Shown piece by piece: positions 17,099-26,648 of a stretch of DNA of 64,000 nucleotides; the first letter of the stretch is position 1; each line of letters opens with the position of its first letter. The translations under genes and the position numbers were made by a program. The notes below the pieces were generated by a model. That model saw nothing but the letters and a program-made list of their open reading frames with translations. It did no database searches and was not told the origin of the DNA. This DNA is from Gemmatimonadota bacterium (lineage in GTDB: Bacteria; Gemmatimonadota; Gemmatimonadetes; Longimicrobiales; Gaopeijiaceae), in the NCBI GenBank assembly GCA_009692205.1, contig SHZR01000009.1:27667-91666 (forward strand). The letters run 5' to 3'.

Positions 17099-17652
17099 CC
17101 GAGCCAGACCATCTTCAGCCAGAGCACGGCGAACGCGGCGGCCGCACCGAGGAGCGCCTCCCATTCGCGATTGCGTTGGTACTGGCTCCACTCGAACCCC
17201 GCGGCCCTCTCCTCACCGCCGCCACGGAATGGCGTCAGGCGGGGGATGAACGCCGGCACCTGTGCCGAATACTCCACGTAGCGGTGCCCGAACTTCTCGG
17301 TCAGCCGCGCCGCCTCGGCGGCCACCGTGGGTCCGTAGATGGTGGCGAAGAATCCGAGGAAGAGGACGAGCCACAGCCAGCTCCCGCCGGCGATCGCCAA
17401 GCCCGCTCCGATCAGGAAGCTGCCGATATAGAGCGGATTGCGAATGAAGGCGTACGGTCCGGACGTCGTGAGCGTCTCGCCCTTGTGAATCGTGCCCGCG
17501 GACCAAGCGCGCAGCGCGAGCCCGACCAACGACAGCACCGCCCCGATCGCGAGACTCGCGCCCGTGGGCCCAGCCAGGAGGAAGAACGGCACGACGATCA
17601 ACCACGCCGACTTGGTGCGGACGCCCGACCCGAGCACGGGAGACTTAGGCAC
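17095..17652 (-). CDS. ICMT/PEMT-like membrane methyltransferase
   Basis: A 185-residue integral membrane protein with about five hydrophobic segments, of the isoprenylcysteine/phospholipid methyltransferase superfamily. The SAM-binding signature is visible as TSGPYAFIRNPLYIGSFLI (about residues 63-81) and later LTEKFGHRYVEYSAQVPAFIP (about 118-138). In bacteria the substrates are mostly unknown lipids. It is the last gene of the minus-strand envelope operon, three bases after the DUF3108 gene, which suggests action on an envelope lipid. Confidence 0.82.
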   Translation of the reverse strand: MPKSPVLGSGVRTKSAWLIVVPFFLLAGPTGASLAIGAVLSLVGLALRAWSAGTIHKGETLTTSGPYAFIRNPLYIGSFLIGAGLAIAGGSWLWLVLFLGFFATIYGPTVAAEAARLTEKFGHRYVEYSAQVPAFIPRLTPFRGGGEERAAGFEWSQYQRNREWEALLGAAAAFAVLWLKMVWLG

Positions 17653-17655
17653 GAA

Positions 17656-18588
17656 CTACCCTGCCGCCGGACTCACCGGCCGGAGGGCCCGCTCTGCAGC
17701 CGTGCCTCGCGCGCGCGCAGCACCTGGATTTTCTCCACGGAGCCGCCTCTCATTCCATCTCCGTGCCTCGCGCGCGCGCAGCACCTGGGCTCGCGACTCC
17801 GGATTGACCGGGAAGCCCTCCTGGATCGACCTCAGATGCAGTGTGAGCGATCCCGGAACGCGGGGGATGTCCACCTTCATGTAAACGAGGAGCCGACGCT
17901 CGTCATCGCTGAAGTGCAGCTCGGCGTTCCCGCCCTCCGCGAAGAGGCCTTCGCTCTGGAAGTTGGGACTCACGACGATGGTGTTGAACTCCCCTGCGTC
18001 CGTCTTGCGCCTGTCCTTGCGGAGGACCCGCACGACGACCGGGTTGCCCTCTTCCTTGAAGTAGCGGTTGAACGTGTACGTGTCGCCCACCTCGAGCGGC
18101 AGCGTGCGCAGGAAGTACACGAACGAGATGTCGTCGAGAGGGCTGTCCGTGGTCATCGGCCCGAACTCGTCGTTGTCCTCCCGGTCCCACAGGTCGCGCT
18201 CGGGATAGAATTCGTAGTGGCGGCCGCTGGTGTAGGTCCCGCCGTAGCTACGGATGAACCGCCAGCTCTGCAGCGTGTGCTGGTCGAACCAGGTCGTGTA
18301 GACGTCGTCGATCTTGAAGAACGTCATCCGTCCGCTGATCCGCATGACGGCCCGGTACGTGGGGTTCCCACGCACCCACTCGAGGCCTTCCAAGGTCAGC
18401 GCACCGGAACCGACGTTGAACCATCCCACCTTCACGCCGTAGACGAGGTGCTCGCCCGGCCCGAACGGCGCCGGCGCCGCGAGCGTGTCCGTTGGCACGG
18501 CGTTGGCGGACCATCCGCCGCTCTGAGCAACCACGGGCTGCGCGACGGCGAGCGCGACGACGAGGGTGGTGAGCCCCAGCGTGTTCAT
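17656..18588 (-). CDS. DUF3108-type exported protein
   Basis: A 310-residue protein with a signal peptide (MNTLGLTTLVVALAVAQPVVAQ) and a DUF3108 body: GEHLVYGVKVGWFNVGSGALTLEGLE, the typical repeating beta pattern, and FYPERDLWDREDND. Function of the family is not established; members are predicted periplasmic beta-barrel-like lipid-facing proteins. The ATG at 18588 overlaps the GT2 stop by four bases. The C-terminal 35 residues are Arg-rich and derive partly from an out-of-frame copy of a 28-base direct repeat (17700-17727 and 17761-17788), so the tail may be secondary. Confidence 0.82.
   Translation of the reverse strand: MNTLGLTTLVVALAVAQPVVAQSGGWSANAVPTDTLAAPAPFGPGEHLVYGVKVGWFNVGSGALTLEGLEWVRGNPTYRAVMRISGRMTFFKIDDVYTTWFDQHTLQSWRFIRSYGGTYTSGRHYEFYPERDLWDREDNDEFGPMTTDSPLDDISFVYFLRTLPLEVGDTYTFNRYFKEEGNPVVVRVLRKDRRKTDAGEFNTIVVSPNFQSEGLFAEGGNAELHFSDDERRLLVYMKVDIPRVPGSLTLHLRSIQEGFPVNPESRAQVLRAREARRWNERRLRGENPGAARARGTAAERALRPVSPAAG
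17700..17788. repeat. 28-base direct repeat in the DUF3108 gene tail
   Basis: Perfect copies of a 28-base segment beginning CCGTGCCTCGCGCG occupy 17700-17727 and 17761-17788. The 61-base spacing is not a multiple of three, so the copies are translated in different frames. Confidence 0.85.
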
Positions 18589-19334
18589 GCGGGCTCCACG
18601 CTCGGCGGTGCCTCCCAGAGCGAGCCGCGCAGGCGAGCGAGCGACAAGAGCGTGCGCACCGGCCGGAATCGGGTCGGACGCATCTGCAGGTCGTAGCGCA
18701 GCTGGAGCGGGGCCTCGGCGATGCGCCGCGCGTGCGGCGCCAACTTCCCGAGCAACTCGACGTTGGCGGCCCACCCGTCGGTGGTGAGGAGCGGCTCGGC
18801 GCGGTCGCGAAGCGCCTTCTTCAGCACGATCACGCGATAGGCGCGCAGGCCCCCGAGCGGATCGGACACCGGAGCACGGCCGAGCACGCCCTTGAGCAGC
18901 GTACCGGTCGCCCACCGCACGAGCTTGGTCCCCTTGGGGGGCGGGCCCGCGATGCCTGCCACGCACCCCGCGACGATGTCCGCCCCGCCCTCGATGAGCT
19001 TGAGGAGGGGCACCATGTCCTGCGGGTCCTCGGTGAAGTCCGCCTGCATCACCACGGCGCAGTCGCGCTTCGGGTAGGGCGCCTCGGCCTGCACGTGCCG
19101 AAGCAGAGCCTCGACCGAGCGCGCGTAGCCGATTCGCTCCTTCGAGTGGAGCACCGTGAGCGGAAGCGTGCGCTTGTAGCGCGCCAACACCTGCGCCGTG
19201 TCGTCCGTCGAGGCGTCGTCGTGGACGACCAGCGTGAACGGGCGGTCGAACTCGCCCAGCACCTTACGGACCTTCCACATCAAGACCCCGACCGTGGCGG
19301 CCTCATTGTGCGTCGGTATGCAGACGTAGATCAC
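18585..19334 (-). CDS. Family 2 glycosyltransferase (dolichyl-phosphate mannose synthase-like)
   Basis: A 249-residue inverting GT-A enzyme. It begins at GTG 19334 with GGAG about ten bases upstream. The nucleotide-sugar pocket is IPTHNEAATV (6-15) and VVHDDASTDDTAQV (36-49); the metal site is MQADFTEDP (about 96-104). No C-terminal membrane segments are present, so it is a soluble or peripheral DPM1-like enzyme that would glycosylate a polyprenyl phosphate or envelope glycolipid. Its stop overlaps the DUF3108 start, and an LpxL-type acyltransferase gene lies about 45 bases upstream. Confidence 0.88.
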   Translation of the reverse strand: MIYVCIPTHNEAATVGVLMWKVRKVLGEFDRPFTLVVHDDASTDDTAQVLARYKRTLPLTVLHSKERIGYARSVEALLRHVQAEAPYPKRDCAVVMQADFTEDPQDMVPLLKLIEGGADIVAGCVAGIAGPPPKGTKLVRWATGTLLKGVLGRAPVSDPLGGLRAYRVIVLKKALRDRAEPLLTTDGWAANVELLGKLAPHARRIAEAPLQLRYDLQMRPTRFRPVRTLLSLARLRGSLWEAPPSVEPA

Positions 19335-19379
19335 CGTGGGCGGGCTCCGGACTCACGTAAGGTGACAGGGGGGAATAAC

Positions 19380-20300
19380 CTAGCCTTCCGAGGCCAGTTC
19401 CGGTCCCTGTCCCGGCCCCGGGGCGTTCTTCCAACGCCGGTGCTGCCAGAAGTACTGCTCCGGTGCCCGGCGGATGGCGCCTTCCAGGACCGCCCCATAG
19501 GCCCCGAGCAGCCCCAAGACGTCCGCCTCCGTGGCACCGGACGGAGTGAACAGCAGGGGCTCGAAAGTCACGGCATAACGCGCGAGGGTGCCCGGCTGGC
19601 GGAGCGCGAACGCGACGAACACCGACGCGCCGGACCGCATCGCGAAGAGCGCCGGACCGCGGGCCGTGGACGCGGGCCTCCCGAAGAACGGCACCAGGAC
19701 TCCGCCGCGGTGGGCCTGCTGGTCGGCGAGCAGCGCCACCACCCTGCCCGCGCCCAGCGAGCGGAGCGCCTCCCTCGACGCCTCGCCCATCTCGATGACG
19801 CGCATGCCCAGGCTCGCCCTCGTCGCGAACAGATCGTCCTGGAAGCGGCGATTCGACATCCCCTTCCCCACCACGTCGAGCGGGACGCCCCGGGCCGCGA
19901 TCGCGGCTCCGCCTATCTCCCAGTTCCCGAGGTGGCCCGTGAGCAACACGACGCCGCGCCCGGACTCGGCAGCGGCTCGGAACCGCTCGAAGCCCTCGAC
20001 ATGGGTCCGCTCGACCACGTGCTCCCTCGGCCACCGGGCGGCGCGAAGCATGACCGCGGCCTCCCGGCCGAAATGCGCGTAGCTCGCGCGCGCCACGCGT
20101 TGCCGCCACGGGTCGGACGCATCGGGGAACGCCCAGCGCAGGTGTCGATCGACGTCCGCTCGGCGGAGCCGAAGCCCGCTCCCGACCGCGCGTCCGAGCG
20201 CGGCCCCCGAGGCGAGCGCGACCGACTCGGGCAAGAGGCCCCCGACGCGACGCGCGAGCCGGAACGCGGCGTGCTCCAGTCGGTGACCGGCCCCAGCCAT
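19380..20300 (-). CDS. Lipid A acyltransferase family protein (LpxL/HtrB-like)
   Basis: A 306-residue membrane-associated acyltransferase that adds a secondary acyl chain to lipid A or a related lipid. The catalytic HX4E box is GHLGNWE (His123, Glu128), preceded by SGRGVVLLT, and the second conserved block is LLADQQAHRGGVLVPFFGRPA (about 203-223). The C-terminus PEQYFWQHRRWKN is diagnostic of the family. MsbA is encoded two bases upstream, which fits synthesis and export of lipid A in one operon. It is the clearest evidence for a diderm envelope in this window, with MsbA and the LPS kinase. Confidence 0.92.
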   Translation of the reverse strand: MAGAGHRLEHAAFRLARRVGGLLPESVALASGAALGRAVGSGLRLRRADVDRHLRWAFPDASDPWRQRVARASYAHFGREAAVMLRAARWPREHVVERTHVEGFERFRAAAESGRGVVLLTGHLGNWEIGGAAIAARGVPLDVVGKGMSNRRFQDDLFATRASLGMRVIEMGEASREALRSLGAGRVVALLADQQAHRGGVLVPFFGRPASTARGPALFAMRSGASVFVAFALRQPGTLARYAVTFEPLLFTPSGATEADVLGLLGAYGAVLEGAIRRAPEQYFWQHRRWKNAPGPGQGPELASEG

Positions 20301-20302
20301 CG

Positions 20303-22129
20303 TCAGAGCACCCCGGCCGGCACCGCCTCGCCGAACTGGAGGTCGTAGAGACGGCGGTACGTGCCTCCCCGCGCGACGAGCGAGGCGTGGGTGCCACGTT
20401 CGACGATCCGGCCCTCGTCCATCACGAGGATCTCGTCCGCGCGCTGGACCGTGGAGAGCCTGTGCGCGATGACGAAGACCGTCCTGCCCTCGAGCAGCTT
20501 CTCGATCGCGTCCTGGATGACGCGCTCCGACTCGGAGTCCAGCGAGCTGGTAGCCTCGTCGAGCACCAGGATGGGCGGATCGCGCAGGAGCGCGCGCGCG
20601 ATGGCCACGCGCTGGCGCTGCCCGCCCGAGAGCTCCACGCCGCGCTCTCCCACGACCGTGTCGTAGCCGTGCGGCAGCTTCTGAACGAACTCGTGCGCGT
20701 GCGCCGCGCGCGCGGCCGCCTCGACCTCGGCGTCGGTTGCGTCGGCCCTTCCGTAGGCGATGTTCGCGCGCACGGTGTCATGGAACAGAACGGTCTCCTG
20801 GGAGACGATCCCCATCAGGGCCCGCAAGTCCCGGACGCGAGTGTTGCGGATGTCGACTCCGTCGATGGTGATGCGGCCGCTCGATACGTCGAAGAAGCGG
20901 ACGAGCAGGTCCACCAACGTGCTCTTGCCCGACCCGCTCGGGCCGACCAACGCCAGCAGGGATCCCTTCGGAACCCCAAACGAGATGTCGTGCAACGCGG
21001 GCTCGCCGTCCCGGTACGCGAACGATACACGCTCGAATGCGATCCCGTCGCCGAAGCGCTCGAGCGGGCGGGCATCGGGAGCGTCGGCGACCTCGACGGG
21101 CGTATCGAGGAACTCGAACACGCGCTCCGCGGCGACGAGCCCCGGCTGCGCGGTGGCGGGGAACTTGGCCACGTTCTTCACCGGCGAGTACAGCTTGAGG
21201 GAGAGCGCGAGAAAGCCCACGAACTGCGCCCCCGAGAGCTCGCCCGTCACGACGACGCGCGCGCCGTACCAGAGCAGGACCGCCGTCCCCGCCGCGGCGA
21301 GCATCTCGGTCATGGGCAGCGCGAGAGCTCGGGCCCGCTCGGCGCGCATCACCTGCTCGAAGTACTCCCCGGTGAGGCCACGGAAGCGCGCACGCTCCCT
21401 GGGCTCGGCCGACGCCGACTTCACCAGCCGGATGCCGGACACGGTCTCCGAGACGTGCGCGTTCACTTCGCCACCCAGGTGGAGGACCCTGCGGTCTCGC
21501 CGTCGCAGCACCGCGACGAGCGGCCCCCACACGGCCATCGCCAGCGGGATCACCACGAACGCGGCCAGCGTGAGCTTCCACGAGATCAGGAGCATCGCCG
21601 CAAGCGCGACCGCGAACTCGAACACCGCGGAAAGGAGCCTGGAGAGCTCCGCGGTGACCAGCATGCGCAGCTGCTCGATCTCCGTGGTGAGACGGCTCAC
21701 GATCTGGCCGGCGCGTACGCGCGCGAAGAACGCGAGGTCGAGCCCGACGAGGTGATCGTAGACCGTGTCGCGGAGATCGCGGTTCACGCCCTGCTCCGCG
21801 CGCGCCAGCAGATAGATCCGTGCGAACTGGAAGGCGTTCTTCGCGAGGAACGCGAGCAGGATCAGGACAATGATCCGGCCCGTCGCGACAAGAGGATCGC
21901 CCGCAGGATCCACCCAGCGGTAGACCGTGGCCTCGAGCAGTCGCGCCATCGCGGTGTCATCACCTACCGGTGGCGCGCCTCCGCCCACGAAGAGCGTCTC
22001 GATGAAGGGGATCAGCAGCACGAAGACCGCGGCATCGAGCACGGCGAAGAGCGCGGTCGCCACGACCGCGGCCGCCAGGATGCCCCGATGCGGCTTCAGG
22101 AACGACAGGATGCGCACGAAGACGGCCAC
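20303..22129 (-). CDS. MsbA-like lipid flippase, ABC transporter with fused ATPase
   Basis: A 608-residue half-transporter: six N-terminal transmembrane helices (about residues 15-325) fused to an ABC ATPase. Walker A GPSGSGKST is near residue 395, the Q-loop MGIVSQETVLF near 440, signature VELSGGQRQRVAIARALL near 495 and Walker B ILVLDEATSSLD near 520, with the switch IAHRLS near 550. MsbA-type exporters flip lipid A-core to the outer leaflet of the inner membrane. Adjacent LpxL supports that substrate. Homologous multidrug exporters are the alternative. Confidence 0.92.
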   Translation of the reverse strand: MAVFVRILSFLKPHRGILAAAVVATALFAVLDAAVFVLLIPFIETLFVGGGAPPVGDDTAMARLLEATVYRWVDPAGDPLVATGRIIVLILLAFLAKNAFQFARIYLLARAEQGVNRDLRDTVYDHLVGLDLAFFARVRAGQIVSRLTTEIEQLRMLVTAELSRLLSAVFEFAVALAAMLLISWKLTLAAFVVIPLAMAVWGPLVAVLRRRDRRVLHLGGEVNAHVSETVSGIRLVKSASAEPRERARFRGLTGEYFEQVMRAERARALALPMTEMLAAAGTAVLLWYGARVVVTGELSGAQFVGFLALSLKLYSPVKNVAKFPATAQPGLVAAERVFEFLDTPVEVADAPDARPLERFGDGIAFERVSFAYRDGEPALHDISFGVPKGSLLALVGPSGSGKSTLVDLLVRFFDVSSGRITIDGVDIRNTRVRDLRALMGIVSQETVLFHDTVRANIAYGRADATDAEVEAAARAAHAHEFVQKLPHGYDTVVGERGVELSGGQRQRVAIARALLRDPPILVLDEATSSLDSESERVIQDAIEKLLEGRTVFVIAHRLSTVQRADEILVMDEGRIVERGTHASLVARGGTYRRLYDLQFGEAVPAGVL

Positions 22130-22142
22130 GGCGACGACTTTG

Positions 22143-22173
22143 GTTCGGGGCTCGGGGTTCGGGGCTCGGGGCT
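22143..22173. repeat. 14-base tandem repeat between porX-like and msbA-like genes
   Basis: Two perfect copies of GTTCGGGGCTCGGG (22143-22156 and 22157-22170) plus three bases of a third, in the 69-base gap between the two genes. Confidence 0.85.
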
Positions 22174-22198
22174 ATGGAGCTCGGATCGGCGCTTCGGC

Positions 22199-23773
22199 CT
22201 AGGGCTTCGGCTTGAGGCTCGCGACCGGCACGATCATCTCCTCCGGACTGATCCCGCCGTGGAGGAACGCGTTGCGATAACGCGCCTGATACTCGCGCAG
22301 CTTGGTCGGATACACGAAGAAGTAGTCCTCGAGCGCGATCAGGTACGACATGCCGGGGCGGCCCGCGGGCAGACGCAGGTCCTTCTGATCGCGGGTGTTG
22401 TAGGCGGTTGACAGCACCTTGGCGCGGAGATCCTGCCCGAACTTGTAGCGCAGGTTGCTCGTGACGTCCTTGCGCGCGAAGACGGTGGTCGGGTGCTGAC
22501 ACAAGATCGACCCGTGATCCGTGGTGAGCAGCACCTGGTGGCCCTGGCGCGCCGCCTCCTTGAGCACCTTGAAGGCCGTCGAGCGCTCGAACCAAGCGCG
22601 CGTCAGGTCCCTGAGCGCCGCCTCGTCACGCGCGACCTCCATGAGGATGGGCGACTCCGAGCGGCCGTGCGTCATCAGGTCCACGAAATTGAACACGAGC
22701 GCGATGACCGATCCCGGCGTCTTGACGGCGGAGTTGACGCGGGCGCGCACCTGCTCGCTCTGGCGATCCGAGAAGATCTTGTCGTAGTGGACAGGCACGT
22801 CGCGCCCCGTGAGACGCCGCAACTGATCGATCAGCAGCTTGTCCTCGAACGCGTTCAAGCTGCCTTCGTCGTCCGAGGAGTCCCACCATCCTGGATGGTC
22901 CCTCGAGATGTCGTCCGGGAATTGCCCGCTGAAGATCGCGTTCCGCGCATAGGGTGTCGCCGTAGGCAGGATCGAAAGATGCCACGACTCCTCGATCTCG
23001 AAATACTCGGCGAGGAGGGGCGCCATCGCGCGCCACTGATCGAGGCGCATGCAGTCGAGCACCACGAAGTACACCGGATCGGTGCCGAGCTTCGGCACCA
23101 GGAAGTCACGCACCACGTCGACGGAGAGGCGCGGGCGGTCCGCCGAGCCCTGAACCCATCTCGAATACTCGCGCGTGACCCACATGCCGAAATCGCGGCG
23201 CAGGTCGAGCATCAGCGAGCGTACGGTGTCGAGCAGGCCCTGCTCACCCGCCTCACCGAGCGTGAGCTGCCAGTCGACGATTTCGGTGTACGCCCGCACG
23301 AAGTCTTCCGCGCTGTGCGCGTCCTGGCACATCCGCGAGAGGGTCGGGAAGCGCGCGGCCAGGTCCTGGGCCACGCGCTGCTGGCGGATGGACGTGCCCT
23401 CGAGCACGCGGGTCACCACCGACAGCACCTGGCGCGGGCTCGTCGGCTTCACGAGGTAGTCGTCCACTCGGCGCCCGATGGCCTCGGTCATCGTGTGGTC
23501 TTCCTCGGACTTCGTGACCATGACAACGCGCTGGTGGGGATCCTCGCGACGCAGGATCTCCAGGACCTCGAGGCCGCGGCGGCCCGGCATCTGCTCGTCG
23601 AGCAGCACGAGGTCGTAGGGCGACTCGCGCATGAGCGCGAGCGCGTCGTCGCCGTTGGCGATGGCGTCGACGTGGTATCCGCGCGCCTGGAGGAAGAGCA
23701 GGTGCGGCTTGAGCAGGTCGACCTCGTCGTCGACCCAGAGGATCCGCTTGGGGGCGCGCCCAGTCTGCAGCAT
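22199..23773 (-). CDS. PorX-like response regulator with PglZ phosphatase domain
   Basis: A 524-residue protein with a CheY-like receiver and a C-terminal PglZ (alkaline-phosphatase superfamily) domain, the architecture of PorX. Receiver: acidic pocket VDDE (14-17), phospho-acceptor Asp59 in LVLLDEQMPG, and Lys109 in DYLVKPTSP. A helical linker follows (about 130-235). The PglZ core shows VVLDCMRLDQWRAM (about 242-255) and LLTTDHGSIL near 425, with metal-binding Asp and His residues. In Bacteroidota PorX regulates type IX secretion and cleaves oligonucleotide signals; no T9SS genes are visible here. It precedes MsbA in an envelope operon, suggesting a regulatory role at the cell surface. Confidence 0.9.
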   Translation of the reverse strand: MLQTGRAPKRILWVDDEVDLLKPHLLFLQARGYHVDAIANGDDALALMRESPYDLVLLDEQMPGRRGLEVLEILRREDPHQRVVMVTKSEEDHTMTEAIGRRVDDYLVKPTSPRQVLSVVTRVLEGTSIRQQRVAQDLAARFPTLSRMCQDAHSAEDFVRAYTEIVDWQLTLGEAGEQGLLDTVRSLMLDLRRDFGMWVTREYSRWVQGSADRPRLSVDVVRDFLVPKLGTDPVYFVVLDCMRLDQWRAMAPLLAEYFEIEESWHLSILPTATPYARNAIFSGQFPDDISRDHPGWWDSSDDEGSLNAFEDKLLIDQLRRLTGRDVPVHYDKIFSDRQSEQVRARVNSAVKTPGSVIALVFNFVDLMTHGRSESPILMEVARDEAALRDLTRAWFERSTAFKVLKEAARQGHQVLLTTDHGSILCQHPTTVFARKDVTSNLRYKFGQDLRAKVLSTAYNTRDQKDLRLPAGRPGMSYLIALEDYFFVYPTKLREYQARYRNAFLHGGISPEEMIVPVASLKPKP

Positions 23774-23790
23774 GACCGGAAGCTAGGGCC

Positions 23791-24195
23791 TCAACCGCCG
23801 AAGAATACCCCCAGCCTGCGCAACAGCTCGTCGCGAACGCCTCGGAAGGCCTCGATCTTCTCCTCTTCGGTGCCTTCCACCGCCGCCGGGTCGGGCAGCG
23901 CCCAATGGAGGCGCTCGGCGCTTCCCAACCAAACCGGACACACCTCTTCGGCGCACAGCGTGATGACCACGTCCACCAGACCTTCGATGGCGTCGACGCT
24001 TTTCGAGCGCTGCCCGCTCATGTCGATGCCGATCTCGCGCAGCACCGCCGCCGCCTGGGGGCGGACGGACGTGGGCAACGACCCCGCCGAGGACACCCGC
24101 ACGCCCTTGGGAGCGAGGCGCCGGGCGATCCCCTCCGCCATCTGGCTACGCGCCGAGTTGGCGACACACAGGAAGAGGATGTGACGATCGTGCAA
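23791..24195 (-). CDS. Low-molecular-weight phosphatase / arsenate reductase family protein
   Basis: A protein of about 134 residues of the LMW protein-tyrosine-phosphatase fold. The phosphate loop CVANSARS fits CX5R (Cys10, Arg16 from the TTG start) and the general acid is the Asp of ALPDPAAV near residue 98. The motif [13 protein letters not shown] and EEVCPVW are characteristic of thioredoxin-coupled ArsC. The TTG at 24195 gives the usual length; an in-frame ATG at 24336 would overlap the divergent permease gene. It lies 17 bases upstream of the porX-like gene. It could detoxify arsenate or act as a phosphatase on signalling proteins. Confidence 0.85.
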   Translation of the reverse strand: MHDRHILFLCVANSARSQMAEGIARRLAPKGVRVSSAGSLPTSVRPQAAAVLREIGIDMSGQRSKSVDAIEGLVDVVITLCAEEVCPVWLGSAERLHWALPDPAAVEGTEEEKIEAFRGVRDELLRRLGVFFGG

Positions 24196-24282
24196 CGGTT
24201 GGTCGTTCGTGGCGTATCCTAGGATCCATGGCCTGCCATTGGCGGAACGTTTCAGTCTAACCTCGGCTCCGAGCTTCTCAAG

Positions 24283-26637
24283 ATGACCGGACTCCTCGCC
24301 GACCTCCGCCTCGCCGTCAGGAGCCTGGCTCGCCATCCGGCGTTCTCGGCCGTCGCGGTCCTCACGCTCGCGCTCGGCATCGGCGCGAACACCGCCGTGT
24401 TCACGCTGGTCGATGGCGTCATGCTGTCGCCTCTACCCTTCGACGAGCCCGACGAGCTCATCGCGATCCGCCACCTCGGAAGGGGAGGCGAGGATCAGCT
24501 CCCGATGTCGCAGGGGCTCTACGTGCTCTACCGCGAGCAGGCCGCCTCGATCGAAGAGATCGCGCTCCACTCCCCCGCAACGGTCAACCTGGTGACGGAC
24601 GGCGAGGCCGAGCGCGTCGCCGCACAGGCGGTCACACCGAGCTTCTTCGATGTCCTCGGCGTTGAGGCCGCCCTGGGCCGCACCTTTTCGGAGGAGGAAG
24701 GCGCGCCGGGCGGCGAGCAGGTCGTCATCCTGAGCGACGGGCTCTGGCGCAATCGCTTCGGAGGCGACCCCGCCGTGGTCGGCCGCACGCTCGACATGAA
24801 CGGGACGCTCCGCGAAATCGTGGGCGTCATGCCGCCCGACTTCGGTCACCCATCGCGCGACCCCCAACTCTACGTGCCTCTGGTCGTCGATCCCGTGCAG
24901 ACGCAGCTCGCGAACTTTGGAGCGAGCGGCGAGAGCGTACTCACCAAGGTCACAGGCCTCAGCTCGCGGCTCCGCGAGCTCTTTCCCGACTCGGGCGCTC
25001 CGGGCTTCCTCGAGGAGGTCTGGCTCGCCGCCGTGGTGCTCCCGCTCAAGGAGTCCATGGTGGGCGACGTCGGCACGACACTCTGGATTCTCCTCGGCAC
25101 CGTAGGTTTCGTGCTCTTGATCGCCTGCGCGAACGTGACCAACCTCCTGCTCGTGCGCGCAGAGGGACGGGAGCGCGAGATCGCGCTGCGGCTGGCAATC
25201 GGCGCGGGGCGCTCGGACGTGCTGCGTGCGAGCATGCGCGAGAGCCTCGTGCTCGCCCTCGTCGGCGGCGTGCTCGGCATCGGCATCGCGCTCCTCGCCG
25301 TGCGTGGGGCCATGGGCCTCCTGCCAGCCGCCCTCGCGCTCGTCGTCGGCTGCGCGCTCTTCTTTGGGCTGGTTTCCCTGCTGCGCTTCGGCCGCATGGG
25401 CCTGGTCGACCAGTTGCGCGAGGGAGCCGCGCACGGCGCGACGAGCGGACGGGGGATTCACGCCCTCAGGAACACCCTGGTCGTAGTCCAGATGGCGCTC
25501 GCGCTCGTGCTGCTCGCCGGCTCAGCGCTCATGGTGCGGAGCTTCCAGGCGCTCCGTTCGATCGACCCTGGCTTCGATATCCAGGGCGTGCTCACGGCGA
25601 GGCTCTCCGTCCCCGCGGCCGAGATGCCGGGGTGGGAGGAGTCCGCGGGGTTCTATCGGAGCCTCGGCGACGCCCTGCGCGCTCAGCCGGGAGTCGAAGC
25701 CGCGGGCTTCGCGGCCGCGGCGCCGCTCACGGGATTCGGGAACTTCACCAACGTCGATGTCGAGGATCACCCCCGGGGTCCCGAAGAGGTGCCGATCTTC
25801 GCGAGCGACAACTACGTCGAACCCGGCTTCGTCGAGGCCATGGGCATCGATCTGATCGAGGGCCGCGCGGTTCAGCCCGGCGACGGGGCCGAGGGCACTA
25901 GGTCGGTGCTCGTGTCGGAGTCGTTCGCGCGGCACTGGTGGCCGAGCGAGAGCCCGATCGGCCGCCGCCTGGGCACCGGGAACCCCGAGGAGGATTGGTA
26001 CCACATCGTCGGCGTGGTCGCCGACACCCGGTACGAGAGTCTGGAGGCTCCCGCCGAGGAGATGGTCTACTGGCCGACGACGGTCGGACCGGCCGGCGCT
26101 CCGCAGCGCATACGCAACATGGACGTCGTGATCCGCACGAGCGGCGATCCTCTCGCGCTGGTCGCTGTGTTGCGCCGCGAGGTCGAAGCGCTCAATGCGC
26201 GCATCCCAGTCTCGAACCCACGCACGATGGACGACGTCTTCGCGGAGGCGACCTCGCGCACCTCGTTCACGATGGCGCTTCTCGGAGCCGCGTCGGAGAT
26301 CGCGCTCCTGCTCGGGCTCGTCGGCATCTACGGCGTCACCTCGTACATGGTGAGCCAGCGCACACGCGAGATCGGCGCTCGCATGGCGCTCGGAGCCACG
26401 GCTCCATCGGTGCGCCGCATGGTGGTGCGGCACGGCCTCGTGCTGGTGGGGGTCAGCGTCGTGACCGGCCTCGTCGCGGCGCGCGCGCTGAGCACGGTGC
26501 TCGCGTCGCTCCTCTACGGGGTGAGCCCCACGGATCCGACCACGTATGCCGCCGTCGCGGTGTCGGTGGTGGCGACGTGGATTCCGGCGGCGCGCGCCGC
26601 GGGGATCGACCCCGCTCGAGCGCTGCGCGCGGACTAG
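24283..26637 (+). CDS. ADOP-family ABC transporter permease (MacB/FtsX-like)
   Basis: A 784-residue permease with two MacB-periplasmic plus FtsX units in tandem, the acidobacterial duplicated orphan permease (ADOP) type. Unit 1: [31 protein letters not shown] (TM1) then MacB_PCD and TM helices around 265-350. Unit 2: [19 protein letters not shown] (about 393) with TM helices near 660-770, ending DPARALRAD. The linker after unit 1 ([18 protein letters not shown]) is shorter than usual for the family, about 30 residues appearing to be missing. No ATPase is encoded nearby, as usual for ADOP. It probably exports macrolides or peptides, or acts mechanically. Confidence 0.93.
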   Translation: MTGLLADLRLAVRSLARHPAFSAVAVLTLALGIGANTAVFTLVDGVMLSPLPFDEPDELIAIRHLGRGGEDQLPMSQGLYVLYREQAASIEEIALHSPATVNLVTDGEAERVAAQAVTPSFFDVLGVEAALGRTFSEEEGAPGGEQVVILSDGLWRNRFGGDPAVVGRTLDMNGTLREIVGVMPPDFGHPSRDPQLYVPLVVDPVQTQLANFGASGESVLTKVTGLSSRLRELFPDSGAPGFLEEVWLAAVVLPLKESMVGDVGTTLWILLGTVGFVLLIACANVTNLLLVRAEGREREIALRLAIGAGRSDVLRASMRESLVLALVGGVLGIGIALLAVRGAMGLLPAALALVVGCALFFGLVSLLRFGRMGLVDQLREGAAHGATSGRGIHALRNTLVVVQMALALVLLAGSALMVRSFQALRSIDPGFDIQGVLTARLSVPAAEMPGWEESAGFYRSLGDALRAQPGVEAAGFAAAAPLTGFGNFTNVDVEDHPRGPEEVPIFASDNYVEPGFVEAMGIDLIEGRAVQPGDGAEGTRSVLVSESFARHWWPSESPIGRRLGTGNPEEDWYHIVGVVADTRYESLEAPAEEMVYWPTTVGPAGAPQRIRNMDVVIRTSGDPLALVAVLRREVEALNARIPVSNPRTMDDVFAEATSRTSFTMALLGAASEIALLLGLVGIYGVTSYMVSQRTREIGARMALGATAPSVRRMVVRHGLVLVGVSVVTGLVAARALSTVLASLLYGVSPTDPTTYAAVAVSVVATWIPAARAAGIDPARALRAD

Positions 26638-26648
26638 CTCGGCACTCC

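Noticed and set aside
24283..26637. ADOP permease as an incomplete gene because it is shorter than usual
   Set aside because: The reading frame is intact and both FtsX units are present; the missing part is limited to one linker near residue 350.
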